A stretch of DNA of 64,000 nt from Crotophaga sulcirostris (taxonomy: Eukaryota > Chordata > Aves > Cuculiformes > Crotophagidae), in contig VYZB01000389.1 in NCBI GenBank assembly GCA_013397455.1, positions 62,001 to 126,000 on the forward strand, given 5' to 3'. The notes beneath the pieces were generated by a model, which was given only the letters and a program-made list of their open reading frames with translations, made no database searches and had not been told where the DNA came from. The first letter of the stretch is position 1; every line of letters begins with the position of its first letter. Below, one piece after another: positions 17,681 to 30,700 of the stretch. The position numbers were made by a program, and so were the translations under genes.

Positions 17681-20040
17681 GGTTCCTCGTACTCCCCTTG
17701 AACTGCAGGCCCAGCAGTCAACACGCTACTCGTGACCTGGCAGGAGTGGAGAACCATAACACCTCAGTCCGCCAGCCAGGCAGGCTGACCCTGAAAATGC
17801 AGATGATTATCTTTAGTCAGCTTAAGCCAGGATCAACAATTTTCACATTCAGCTGTCTCAGCAGGCATTTCCAGAATTACGAGGCAAATATATTTTACTG
17901 TACACTATATTAATATTTCACTACTTGAGGGAGTATTTAATATTCTGTGTATACCTGTGCAGTCACTGGATCTGCATCAGCAGAGATTTGCTTTATTGGC
18001 ATGAGAGGTACTGGCTGGGAGATGTGAGGAGCCTCCACGGCCCCGCATCCAGGCCCCTTTCCTACCTGGCCAACACCTATGGTGAGACTTAGTGTGGTGA
18101 AATGGTCCTAGGATGGTGGGGTGTGGCACATCCCTTTCTGCAGGGCCCCCTGCACATCCACAGCCTGGATGCCTCCTTATGGTCCTGAGACCCACGGTGC
18201 CAGTGTTGCTGCCATGCCTGGCTCCTGGCTGGCTGCAGCCTGGGAAAAGCTCTGTGGGTTTTTGGTGAGTTTCTGTCCCCCTCTCTTCACTTTGTACCTG
18301 CAAATCTTCACCAACTGTAAATCTCTACAGAAACAAACAAATAAGCAGAGCTGTTCTTGTTGCTTTCTGGCAACAACAAAAGTATCTTTTTTTCAGAGGA
18401 GGGAAGGTCATCATAAACCACTTCAAGGTGAAGATGGAATTGGTTAACAAGCCTCTTTGTGGAGAATAACAGTGATGAAGGAAACAACCTTCTTAAAGGA
18501 TACTTGAGGGTTGTGAGAGCATGGCTGAGGCCTCTCTGCTGCGCTTTACAGGCTGTGTGTGTGGGCTTCATCTTTCCACGGTGTCCCTTGAGCCCTGGGG
18601 TCTGCTGGAGGGCACTGTGAAGGCTGTGCGTAGGTGTCTGGCCCATCCCCAGAGCACTGTTCTCAGTGTGAAGTGCTTCGTGCCCTCCTCTCCCAAGAAC
18701 AGCTCTGCAGCGCGCTCCAGCAGCCTTCACCTCTGCAGAGGTGTTCACCTTTCAGCAGATGGAGGATTACCTCTGCACTAATGAACAAAATGGCAAGTAC
18801 TTTTGGAGCTGAAAGGAATTAATTGCTAGGTTAAATTGGGCTGAGTACTCTATCTCAGGAAAATATTAATATGTTAGGAAAATATTAAATTACAGGAGCC
18901 TCTAATAGAAATAAAGGAGCCAGCAGAGTAGAAAGGTAAAACGTGAGATGTTTACATGGTTTTAGTGGCTGAGAAATTTGAGAACAAATTGTACTGTTCA
19001 GTACTGTCAGGATGCAATTTACAGGTGTTCTGGTTTAGATGTGTAATGGAAAATATGCTTTAAATGCTGGAGCGTCACTGTGGTGAAGGCTGCTGTACTT
19101 CCTGCTGGAGAAAAGGTCAGGTAAGTGATGTTTGGCTCCTGGGGAGAAGACTTCATCATTCGTTTGGTCAGAAATTTGGGAAAGAGAATACTTCTTGTTC
19201 AGGTTTAAGTGCAGTGTAAACATAGCTAAATTTATTCTAGGACCCAGAATAGCCCAGGAGTGTAAGTGGTGGTGCATTACACTGTGCAGAAACTCTTTAT
19301 CCCATCTCCAAGATCCTCCAGTAGCCTGGTAGGTGCCTGTGCTCTGGAACGTGAAGTGATTTGCTCCTGTAGCATCATCATGGTGCTGGTTTTCAAGAGG
19401 TGCGTGGCCAGCAGAAGGGCTCCCTTCGGACACTCAAGCCACAAGTTCCACATTGACCAAAATGCCTTCTGGGACAGTGTTTAGGCTTGTTTCAGGTCCT
19501 TGTAACACACACAACTATTCATCAGTGGGATTTGAATGCACTCTAAGCTGTTTTTTCCATTTCTATCACAGGGACCACTTTCTCTTCCCCATTTCTCCTG
19601 AAGGGCCCTTCTCAAAGAAATACTTATTTAAAACAGGAGGTCCTTAGCATGGTGAAGTGATCTCTAGTTGGGGTTTGGGAAGAGGTTCTTTCTGAATCAT
19701 CAGGGAAAAAAAGACGTCCATCAGCCTTTCTTGGACTGTATCCTCTCAGTGGCCCTCCAACTAGAAAGAAAAACAAATTCAAAGGTCTGAGTGTGTTCAG
19801 CAGAAATTTGGGATGGAAGTTCCACAGAAGCCAGTCATTAGCTTCCCGTATTTTCCTCCAGTTTCCTTTTTCTTTAGGTCATTTTTCTGAATTAGTCATG
19901 GCTCATGAGGGTTTTTTTTTTCAGCCTGGAAAATACTGTTTGTCGTCATTGCTGTGTCCTCCCTCCCCACCCCATTTGTGATTGAGCGACTTGGCATTTG
20001 GGGCAGAGCCTTGTAGTGTGGTGGTGGTGGGGAGCACTCG

Positions 20041-20098
20041 CACTCACCCCCAGTGTCCATCCATCACCTGCCCTCACCACCAGTGTCCATCCATCACC
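20041..20098 (+). repeat. Two-copy 30-base tandem repeat
   Basis: CAGTGTCCATCCATCACC recurs at 20051 and 20081 with a period of 30, and the preceding CTCACC(C/A)C segments also match. There are two copies, the second incomplete. Confidence 0.85.
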
Positions 20099-20371
20099 CT
20101 GGCCCAAACAATGGCATCTTGCAGCAGTAGACACTGCGAAGTGGATACTAGTAGTGCACTAAAGCAGTGACATGAGAAACCACAAAGCTACTGCCACAAC
20201 ATTAGATGATGCCATAAGATACATGTGTAAATAGTTTCATTAACAGCAGTCATCTTCGTTCTTTCCAGCCATGGGTATGAAATTGGCAGCCTGTCCAAAG
20301 TGCTGTCCTTGACTCCCTTATTGCCTGTCTTCTCTTAAAGTTGTTATAGGTTTTTAACTTATTTATACAAC

Positions 20372-20758
20372 CACAGTATCACAAGGTTGGAAAGGACCTC
20401 TGAGATCACCAAGTCCAACCTATAAGCCAACACTAACACCATCCCATCATCTAAACCTGAGTTTAAAACTGAGTGCGTCATCCAATCTCCTCTTAAACAC
20501 CTTCAGGGTCAGCGACTCCACCACCTCCCTGGGCAGCGCATTCCAATTGCCAATGACCCTTTCAGGGAAGAATCTATTCCTAACATCAAGTCTAAACTTC
20601 CCCTGACGAAGCTTAAATCTATGTCCTCTAGTTCTGTCACTGGTCACCTGTGAGAAGAGACCAACGCCCGCTTGACTACAACCTCCTTTTAGGTAGTTGT
20701 AGAGAGCAATAAGGTCTCCCCTGAGCCTCCTCTTCTCCAGACTAAACAGCCCCAGCTG
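20372..20758 (-). mobile_element. CR1 LINE 3' fragment with ORF2 C-terminus, minus strand
   Basis: On the minus strand the sequence encodes [19 protein letters not shown], then ...[13 protein letters not shown], then [17 protein letters not shown], the C-terminal end of the CR1 ORF2 protein. The 3' tail and ATACTGTG repeat follow at the low-coordinate end. Open over about 100 codons, but the end is altered (the usual LDEALSAMV stop region reads [11 protein letters not shown]). The fragment is 5' truncated, so it cannot encode a whole reverse transcriptase. Confidence 0.95.
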
Positions 20759-23700
20759 TTTAGTCAATTGTACAACATGTTCTTGGCATAGTTAAAGACA
20801 GCCCAACCCCCCAATTTTTATTTAAAATTTGAATAGTTTTAAACTAGAATTTGTTTGACTTTGCATTCAGCTCCTGAGCTGGTGTCAGGCCCTTGGTAAT
20901 GCCAACTCCTGCACCAATTAGGACTAATCAGTGTCATTTAAAAAGGAGTTTAGGATCTATCAAATTTGATGTGCTTTCCACTAAGTAATGAATGTCTCCA
21001 TCTCCACCCTCTCAGTGGTAGTCAAAGCCTCCTTGGTGCTGTGAATGGATTTGTTTTAAGCCAGACTAAAACTCTGCAGGCTCTTCCAATCAGCGAGGCA
21101 TCATTACCGTGATAAAAAGAAATGCTAGAGGAAGTGGGAGCAATACCCTCTTCTTTCTCAAGGAATGATCGTAAAACCTTGGATTAACCAGTTCTTTTGC
21201 CTCTTTTTTTTCTGGTTCATGTAGCTGGCTCAATAGGCCTGATTTATGTTTCACAGCATCTCTTCAGTGGTGGCTCAGCATCCGTGTGCTCCCTGAGAGC
21301 TGAGGAGGGGGATCTGGGCTGGGGAACCACGAAGGAGGGAGAGCAGCTCCCTGGAGGTGGACCAGCAGTTGCTGGTGAACCATGGCAGCATACCAATGGG
21401 TGTCCTCTTCATCAGTGTGGGAAACCAAAGCCTAGGAGAGCCTCTGCCGTGCCCATGAGAGCATGGCTCTGCCAATGGTCCCTCTGGGGTGGCTGGAGGG
21501 TTTCCAAACTGCTCCTTGTTGCCCTCCTTGCTAGGACATATGAGACAGTGGTAGTACTCTAGGAAGGGCTGGTGTTGGAAGCTTTCAGTGTAGATGAATT
21601 TTCAGCGCCCCATTACGTCACATTCAGAGATGGGGAGGCTTCTGCTTGCCTTTGTTTAAGAAATGCCATGTGTTAAGCAGGGCAGTTTCTCACAGAAAGG
21701 TTCTGCAGTGCTGTGGCTGCAGCAGAGGTGGAAGGCGCTGGAGAGGAGGGGTGAGGGTTTGCATTTCTCCTGAGGATGGTTTCTTGGGCTGTCTCAGTGA
21801 GACCACAGGTCAGGTGCTGTCCTGTCTGACACCAGGTAGGACACTTTGCATGGGCACTGTGGATGCAAACATGCAGAGATTCATCCAAGGAGAGGGCTGG
21901 GTTCTTGCTCAGCAGGTGATGTCGGCTGCTTGAAGTGGGATTTTAGCAAAACCAGGATCCTCTGTCACTGTAACTCCTCGACAGAAGGCTGAGCTGTGGG
22001 GAATGCCGAGCAGGTGTCTGACTTAGAGACGTCTTCTCCGGTGCCAGAATGGTGTCTAAGCTGTTGGACAAATTTGCTGGAATCATTATATTATCTTGCA
22101 GCATTGGTGAAGTCTGTGATTCTCTGCAAGGATGATGGAAGCCACATGGAGCCTCTCATCTAAATTGTCATTTTCTAATCATCTCTTTCTCTGTGTCACA
22201 AAAGACCACCTATTACAGCTTTTCAAAGTTTATGTGCAAATTAAAATCAAGCTTCCTGTTGAACAAGTGCTGCATGCACACATCTGAATAACCCAGTGCC
22301 TTGCAGGCAAGCAGAGCACAGATATTCTAAATTTGGGGTTCATTTCACAACACACAGGTTCATCTGTACAAAAGCAGTGTCATGCAGTGGGACCGAGTGC
22401 CCTCCATGGAGAGGAGGGGATGCTACAGCCCACGCTGGTGCCTTCCCAACTTCTGGGAACCCACTTTGCCCAGAGGCAGTGATGTGCCAGTGCTGTGCAA
22501 CCTCAGGACTGGACAGGAAACAGGGAGTGAGAGGAAAGAAACAGTGGCAGATTGACCTACCACTTGGCTTTGTTAATTTAGGTGCCTTTAGACACCTTCT
22601 GCCATTTTTCTGCGACACAGTGGAGATCTGTGTTTGGCTTATGTCCATAAATGAAGGTTGAGAGTGCTATAGGCTGTACAGGGCATCTACCTAAAAAACC
22701 AACATGATGTGAAGTGTGGGATGGTGGGGTGAGCTGTGGGCTGGGCTGTGTGGTCACAGTGAGCTGCAGTCTCTTGTGTTTGGGGGGGATGGACCTGGAA
22801 GTGGAGAAGAGGAGGGGATAGGAGACGAGGAGAGGATGCGAGACAAAGAGTGAGAGAATGAGATACAGGTTAAAAAAAACCAAAATATCAAGAGGGGGGG
22901 AAACCCAGGAAGTTTGTTAATACCGTTCAAGCTGGTTCTCTGGAAATCAGGTGAACTTATGCATGTCCCAGGAAAAGAAGCCGTTGAAGAAAAAAAACCT
23001 GCCAGCAAGTGGAGAGAGATGTGATTGAGGAGGAAACTGCTGGTACTGCTCTATAAAATCTGGGCTTTGAAGGAAACCGCAGTGTTGGGTGGAAAATCTG
23101 AAGTCACTAAAGTGGAAGGGAAGAGGAAGTCGCAGAGCAAAAAGCTCTGCAGAATCATTGATGCTGAGGCAGCGGGAGCCCTGCTCAGGTGGGTGAAGGC
23201 AGGAAAGGCAGCTCCTCCCCTGCGCACATGGCCCGCTTTGGCTGGGAAGGCTTCCCCCACAGCAGGGCCATAATGCTCCTTATTATTGGTCTCTTCCACC
23301 TTTGTGAAGCTCTTCCATCACAAAATCCCACCTGTGTCAGATGAATGAGAGGGGCCCTGTCTCACTGGCTATAAAACCCCAGGGAGTGAGAGAAAGCCTT
23401 GTCTACTCGCAGCCCCAGGCCCTGGTTCCACTCCAGACTCGCAGCCCCAGAGCACTCTGTGATCCCATAGTGAATGCTCAGCCCTTCCCCGAGCATAAAA
23501 TGCTGACACTGTGGGGTCCATGGGCACGGCCCCTCAGGCAAGTGAGCGTGGCTGGTTTGAGGCTCCCTGTGCACGTGGAGCCCTTCCCTGGACGTCCCTG
23601 GGCACCGATGCAGTGACTGCAGGTGGTCCCAAGCCCACACCAGGTGACTGTGGACAGGCAGCTGAAACTTGGGTGGACCCAGTGCTTGCAGAGTTCCAGT

Positions 23701-26700
23701 GTGCACGGCTTGCATCAGGAGGTGCTTGGGGTCCCCCTTGGTGTGTCTCTTGGTTCCTGCTTGTCTCCTCTGCTGTTCCACGCAGACACAGGCAGCCTCT
23801 GCCTCTGCAAACCCCTGAAAAGTGTAACGAGCTATGCGAGCTGCAAAATGCTGTAAGAGGTTGTATCATTGTAGGATTGGCAGGTGTTATTGATCTGCTT
23901 AAAATGCACGTGTGTATGGCAGTATAGGAATCCCGGGGGGCTGATGATGGGGAGCTGCAGTGTTTTCTCCAAGCAGCACAGATCGTAGATTAGCACACAC
24001 CAAATGCCAGACTTTGTCTGATTTCACATCAGACAAGGAATCCATCTTATGTCTAAATGAATGGTTTTATCCTTCTGGATTAAGTATAATAAAGGCACAT
24101 AATGTCATACCTGCTGTTTCACAGTGAGGTTAATGAGACCTTTCCTTGGTGCCGCAGAGCACTGAGCAGGAACCCAGGGACTTGTTCTGCAGGACACGGG
24201 GGCCTCAGCCCCCTCCTCATCTCTGTGCTGGCAGCTGGGGAAAGGATTTTACTCCACTGTGCTGAGGCTGCCGCTGCTGCTTTCTCCAGGTACACGGAAA
24301 CAAGAAAAGAAAAAAAAACAAAACAGTAAAATGAGCAGCTACATTTCCAAACTGCCCTATGGAAGGCGGAATAAAGGATTTGATCCTCCTGAGAATCAGA
24401 CTGCAGATTGGTGGAAAGAAGGCTTCAAGTGGGGAAGGCTGGAGGGTGCTGTCCCCAGGGCACAGTGTTTGGTGGCAACAGGGCAGATCAGCTCCTGCCA
24501 GGTACCTCTTGACACCTGAACTCTGCCAGTCTGGGTTCTGTCCTGCGGGTTTCCGTCTGTCCATCCCCATGGCCCACTACAGACAGATGTCCTGCTTCTC
24601 GTTTCTCAGATCCTGGATGTGAGCACTCCCACCACCTCGCACAAGGCACAACCAGCTGGCCAGAAAACTCCCTGTCCTCTGGGTTTGTGAGAAAAGTCTG
24701 CAGAAAGGTGTCATAGCCTTTCCTGGCAGTTCTGTCAGGGAGAGGGGAAAAAAAAGAGTGAATCTTTTTGAAGAGGAAGTTTCCTCCTTCCCATGGGATA
24801 CTCCAGCATTTCGGGTACTTAACTAAATGTTTATTCTGGTGAATGGCTCACGCTGTGTCTCTGGGATCAGACTGGAGTAGTTTGAGCTGGGTCACAAATG
24901 AAAAACAGATATTAGCATTTCTGTTTCAAACAGTGTTCAAAGGACCAGAGAGATGGCACTTGGTGAGTGATTGCTGTGTTCTATCACTTGGCACATGACT
25001 CGTGTCTGTCCAGTGCTTTTATGCCAGATTTCCCAAAAAAACCCATCGCTTGCCTGGGGATGGGTTTTTAAAAGTGCATCATCTACTTCAAGTACAAAGC
25101 AGATGAACAGTCTTATAAACGTGATCTGTCATTTGTGTGCTTGAGTCAAAGCTTTCTCTCTTTGAAAATCCAAATACCTGTTCATCTTCAATCATAGCTG
25201 CTGGCTCCTAGGTTTTTTCCAATTTATTTATTTTTAATACTTCACGGCTAGTACGGCTGCTTTCCAGCATTAAATGCCAGGGGACAAAACATGTGCAACC
25301 TTGCTGGTCAGAATGTGTTGGGAAAGGAATGTGATTTGTGTTTGTCTGCGAGCGGTAACAAAATTGAAGAGTAAATAAGGGTTCAGGCTGTATAAATCTG
25401 ACACTGCACCCGGTGGTAAATCTACTTGTTCTGTGGCCCAGAGGGAGGAGGCACAGGAGGGGGTATCAGCTCTAGCTGGCTGCAACGTGGAACCCGTGGG
25501 CAAGGAAGGAAGCAGTGAACACACAACCGTGCCCAGGTGGGACCTTGGGCTCTTTGTAATGGCACCCACAGCCACCAGGAACACACAGAGTTGTGTCCTC
25601 TGTGCTGCGGGTCACTTGTGGGCACAGACATGTGCTGGAGGGGAATGGGGAGCACTGTGTCTGCTGTCCCCACAGAGAAAGTCATGGTTTGATGGAACTA
25701 CGGGAGAATTTGCAGCATTTATATAAATAAATGGAATAGGTGGAATAAGGAAGCAGCTCTGCTGCTGCCCCTGGAGGCAATTCCCAGTGCTGGATGTTTT
25801 GGACCCCTCTGTGCATTGCTAAAATACTGGGGGGCTTTGTGCAGCCCAAAGGAGAAGACCCCCCAGTACCACCCTGCAAACCACAGGGATCAGTGCGGTG
25901 CAGTCGTATGTGGCAAAGGAAATATTTCCATTGATTTCAAGAGGCTCAATCAAGGCTAAAAAACATGTGTGTTAAGATGAGTTTTGTTTGCCATAGCATT
26001 GCATTGATTTGTCCTGTACTGGCCCTGCTCTGCATAGGAGCGGGATGCGTCCCTGCGGGGCCACTTGCGAGATCAGATCTATACAGCGTGTAGTTGAGGA
26101 GTAACTCATCTCCAAAATCAGCTGCCTAAAGGACAACTGGCTTTTCCACCACATTTTCTAGCTGTATGTTCTTTCCTGATAAAAAGGGAAAAAAAGAACT
26201 TCATCCTCCCTTCCCAGCAGTGGCTACTGCAAATTTAATTTAACATATGTAATTTGAGGACTGGGGGGCAACAGTAAGACCAGAGCTTAGGAGTTTTTGG
26301 AAGCTATTAAATAACTGTGCCTAGCAATGATTAAAAAATAACTTCATTTCCTTCCCGCAGGTGAGGGTTGGCCCTTTCCTTCCCATCAGGGCACTGCTGG
26401 GGCTCGTAGGCAGGGGGAGGAGGGCGCTGATCCCTGGGGCTGGGTGAGCCAATGAAATGAAATGGAAATTGGGGTTTTCTCAATAAGAGCAGGGGCTCAT
26501 CTTTGCCTTCCTACAGGAAAGGGGGATTTGTGCAGGGGGGTGGAAAAGGCCACCAAATCCCCGCTGCAGGATCCAGGTAGAAACAAGCTATGGTATTTTC
26601 CCACGAGACAGGCAAACGAGCAAGGGAGAGCTGTTGCCTGTGGTTGACTGTGTGTATCTGACCCCATGGTAAAACCCCAGTAACTGGCTCGTGTGAGCTT

Positions 26701-27280
26701 GGATTCCATACAGATACCAACATCAGCCATTAGCATAAAGCAGCAGCCAGAGGCACAGCTCATCTTAAGCAGTGGAAACAACCTATCTTAAACCAAACAC
26801 TTAAACCACAGCAAAGGTAAAACCTAGCTGGAGGTTTGCGTGAGAAAGCAGGGTGGGCTTTTTATGGTCTGTTTTATTTGTTGGTTGAAGGTCTGTGGAT
26901 GAAATGGAAGCGCTTACATCATGCATGCTCCTCTCTTCATACTCTAGAAGAAGCAGAGAGATTCTTCCCTGCATTAACGTGATATACGTGACCATCTTTT
27001 AGTGGTTTGGTGTTACAGGGGCTGGAGGTTTTGCCCCATTGCGTACGTTGCGGTGTTTCTTTTTCACACACTCTTAGGAAAGGCAAATGCAAGAAGTCAA
27101 AACCAAACTGTAAGGCTCATTTTAAAAAATGATGCAAAGAATAAGAAATCCTTATCCAAAAGTGAACTGCGTGACATCTCACCCTGAGTGCATCCCTCTT
27201 GATTCTGAGCCAGAGAAACAAGGCTTTCCTGGGCTGCATCCCAGGGTGGAGGCCAACCTGAAACCTTTGTCTTTAAGTGT
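20759..27280. other. Intergenic, no gene established
   Basis: Moderately G+C-rich sequence. A purine-rich stretch on the plus strand lies at about 22770-22915 (GGGGGGG, GAGGAGGGG and AGAG blocks). Open frames around 23.3-23.9 kb reach 139 codons on both strands at once, which points to composition. No repeat family, RNA gene or splice-linked coding signal was recognised. Confidence 0.6.
22770..22915 (+). repeat. Purine-rich low-complexity stretch
   Basis: The plus strand is dominated by A and G over about 145 bases, with GGGGGGGA, GAGGAGGGGATAGGAGA and AGAGGGGGGGAAA runs. Such tracts can adopt non-B DNA; no further meaning is visible. Confidence 0.5.
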
Positions 27281-27762
27281 CTTGAGTACGGTGTGCAGTT
27301 CTGGGCCCCTCAATCTCAGAAGGATGACAAGACACTGGAGTGTGTCCAGCGGAGAGCAAGGAAGATGGTGAAGGGGCTCAAGCACAAGCCCTGCGAGGAG
27401 CGACTGAGGGAGCTGGGGCTGTTTAGCCTGGAGAAGAGGAGCTTGTAGTCAGGCAGGGGTTGGTCTCTTCTCTGAGGTGACCAGTGACAGAACTAGAGGA
27501 CATGGACTCAAACCTCGTCAGGGGAGGTTTAGGCTTCATATTAGGAAGAAATTCTTCCCTGAAAGGGTGATTGGCCATTGGAATGCGCTGCTCAGGGAGG
27601 TGGTGGAGTCGCCGTCCCTGGAGGTGTTTAAGGGGAGATTGGATGAGGCACTCAGTGCCATGGTTTAGATGATGGGTTGGTGTTGGTGTTGGGTTATAGG
27701 TTGGACTCGATGATCTCAAAGGTCCTTTCCAACCTTGTAATACTGTGAAACTGTGATACTGT
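27281..27762 (+). mobile_element. CR1 LINE 3' fragment with internal deletion
   Basis: The element starts in the ORF2 region (CTTGAGTACGGTGTGCAGTTCTGGGCC), continues through the [20 protein letters not shown] segment, and ends in the CR1 3' tail with ATACTGTG repeats. Compared with the copies at 38184 and 41219 it lacks about 44 bases at about 27440, where AGGAG flanks the missing part in the intact copies. The deletion shifts the frame, so the open frame 27477-27668 covers only the last part (...[17 protein letters not shown], ...LDEALSAMV). Confidence 0.95.
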
Positions 27763-30700
27763 AAGTGAGCACAGTACCACCATCAGCACTCACGGGGATG
27801 TTCAAGGAAGGTGAGTGGCTGTGCAGTGGGTAGAGCATCCATTTGTCACAGTGAGAGCAGGCGGTGGCAGGGGTGAGATGTGTGATAAGGATAATGTATC
27901 AGGGTGGTGTTTCAGACAGCAACCTTACCATGTTTCCGCCTCCATGTCCCCAGCCTTGCTGGGAGCTGCCAGCACACCATGCTGCATGTGGCCCTGCTCT
28001 GCCTGTGCTGGGGGAGCCACATGGCCAGGAGGAGTGGCAGTGAGGAGGGGAAGGCCACGGGGAGATCAGGGGTAAAATAGCTGATGGTGAAAAAACCCTC
28101 AGTGGGAGAGGATGAGGAGGAGCCTGGGACCATGACCTGTGCTGCTCTACACTGTTTCTGGGGCTGCACATCACACTTTGGGCTGGGGCAGAGCTGAACC
28201 CACCGAATTTCCAGCCTGATCCACCGCACCATCTCCCAGCCTTCTCCTCTCTACCCTGCCTGTGGTTGCCTCTCCCTGAAATCTCTGACCCTCTTCGTCA
28301 AATTAATGCAGTGCAGTCACGAGTGAGAACATCCCTCGATGGTGGCCGTGCAGGTGCTCGGCTCTCCTGGGGCAGAGCTGTGCTTGCTTCTGATACTTCA
28401 AAAGCTCCCTGGTTGTGTCTCCTGGAGTGTTTGGCACTGTGGGGCACGGGCGATGTTGATGGCAGGGGCATGTGGTGCCAGCGCTGGCTCCTCGCTGCCT
28501 CCCCTCCTCCTCCTCTCCAGAAGAAAGGTGTCAGCAACAGTAGGTGCTCAGGGCAGCCTGGACATAGTGTGTCAGTCCCAGGGCCAGTACTACGTGCCAT
28601 GGCAGCTCCCCTTGGCCTTCCCAAGGGTGGATGTGTTGGGTTTATCCACTGTTGTCTCTGTGGTCTCACACTGCTGCTGTCCGGCCACCCACTGGGCCCC
28701 CGGCCACAGCAGTTGTGGCTGTGATCCCCCTCATCATCAAGTGTCACCATCACAGGGTTAGTCATCGCCAAGGCTTTGCTTCAGCTGGCTTGAAGAGTGC
28801 TGCTCTGCTTGTGCCTCTGTCTGGAAGGCAGAAATGTGGACAGTGGTGTTAGCGTGTCCTGGTTCCTTTCTCCCACTTTTTGGTCTGGGTCAATCAAGGC
28901 CAGGGCTGGATTTCCAGCCGGACTCAAGGCTGAGTCAGGCTCCATCATAAAGCCCGTGTTCCCTCACCTCCTCTTTAATATTTATGTACAGACTGCAGAG
29001 GTCGGAAATACCTTCCAATCGATAAAATAGTTTGACAAAACCAATCAATAAAACATTATAAAAAGTGGTGAAAGATGGAGGAGAGATCCATTGGCTGTAA
29101 AGCACTGCTGCTGAGCACAGGCTCTCCAGACAAGGAACGTGAATTGCAGGCAGTTTCCAAAATCCACCTGTTCCCACGGGGTGAGGAATAGGAGTGTTTA
29201 ATGCCTGCAGCTACTGGGGGGGGTTGTGTAGGGCTGTAATAACATCAGTGGGTCATCTGGGCTCTCCTTTGAGAAGCAAAACCATTGGCAGAACCTCTTG
29301 TTTGTGGACCTAGACTGATGACAGAGCCTGTGCCAAAGCATCCCCACGCCCCTCAGCACCCTCCTGCCTGCATGGGTTGGAGGTGGGGAGTGCAGCACAG
29401 GGCTTGGTGGTGGTGATCTGAGGGTCAGTGCTGCTTGGGTACAGGGCAGAGGTGCTGGGGTGGCAGCAGGTAGTGTGGTGTCAAGGGGGAGGTTGTTGTG
29501 CCTGGGGGTGGGAGTAGCAAAGCCAGCCTGATGCTGTATTGAGTGCCGAGAGCTGCAGGTAACCCAGGTGATGTCTCACAGCAAAAGCACATGAGATTCT
29601 TTGGAGTCTGGCTAACTTTCTATCCATTTAATCCAGAGGAATTGGCAAACAAAAACTTGAAGCCCCAAAGCAGAACGTCAGAGTGCTCTGCAGAACCTGT
29701 ATTATCGCTGCAGCCACGCACGTTATTTTTCCTTTGTTTAACTAAAGCCCAGGAAATGTAAACTGTGACAGTTCTGCAAAGAGGAAGCGATACCACAGAT
29801 CACTTCCTCGGCAAAGAGAATTATGACATGTTTGGTTTTTTTTGTTTTAGTCTGCAACTGTAGGTGCGTAACCGATGGGCACCAGCCGCTCGGCAGGTGC
29901 TCCCTCCCCCGCTGCTTGCCCGGCCTTGGGGTGACAGTGGCTGCAAGGCGCGGGGTGCCAAGGGACAGGCTGCATGCTGGCACCCAGACTTTAAACCCTG
30001 TGATGCTCTCTGCTCTTGGAGAACAGAGAGAACGTAATTGAGTGCTCAGAGCCTGGTGCCAAGCTATGCAGATCAAGGGCTACATGCAAGGTGGTGGATA
30101 GAGGGAACCAGGGAGCTGAGGACATGAATTTGCAGACCCTGAACTGGGAAGTGAACAGGTAAAGCAAGAAAACCAAGCAACTATTGTGCTGTACCTGAGG
30201 TGGGTGCTGGGTGCACCCCAGTGAGCAGCAGCTCAACTGTAGAGCCACCGCATCCTCAGTCAAGGCCCATGCAAGTCGTTCATCTTAGTAATTACTGACT
30301 TTGGAGTGTGATTTCCACACTGCTTCAACCCCTTTTACTGCCACTGATTTACCCAGGGGTCAAACCTTGTCCAGAAAACCAGCTGGACATTGTGAAAGAC
30401 TCAGGACAACAAGAATTGTGGGGCCAGGCTCTCTCACCCCACCAAGGACAGGCTGAAGGTTCTGGGCAGCTACTGCCCTCAGGAGAAAGTCAGGACTGGG
30501 AGGGAGCCACCCAGCTTCCCTCAAGGCTGGCCTGTGGGGCCACTCAGGGTGCAGGGAAGCTACTTCTCTGCCTTCCTTTATTCCTTTTGATAGAACAAAT
30601 ACAACTCCACCCCAGTTCCTCCCTGTTCGGTGGGGCTGTGCATCATTCTGTGCGGCGCTGGGAAAGGCAGTGTGGTGCAGCCACCAGGGTTGCTTGGCCT

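Larger units (their letters stand above)
17419..20371. other. Intergenic with a CpG-rich block, no gene established
   Basis: A G+C-rich block with many CpG dinucleotides lies at about 17560-17680. A 30-base tandem repeat lies at 20041-20098. The rest is unremarkable. Overlapping open frames on both strands (up to 146 codons) fit the high G+C content rather than genes. Confidence 0.6.

Noticed and set aside
23362..23927. Overlapping 110-139 codon frames on both strands
   Set aside because: Simultaneous open frames on both strands in G+C-rich DNA are typical composition effects; no domain is visible.
27809..27850. tRNA-like or SINE box A (GTGGCTGTGCAGTGGGTAGAGCATCC)
   Set aside because: No matching box B at the right distance and no cloverleaf could be drawn.
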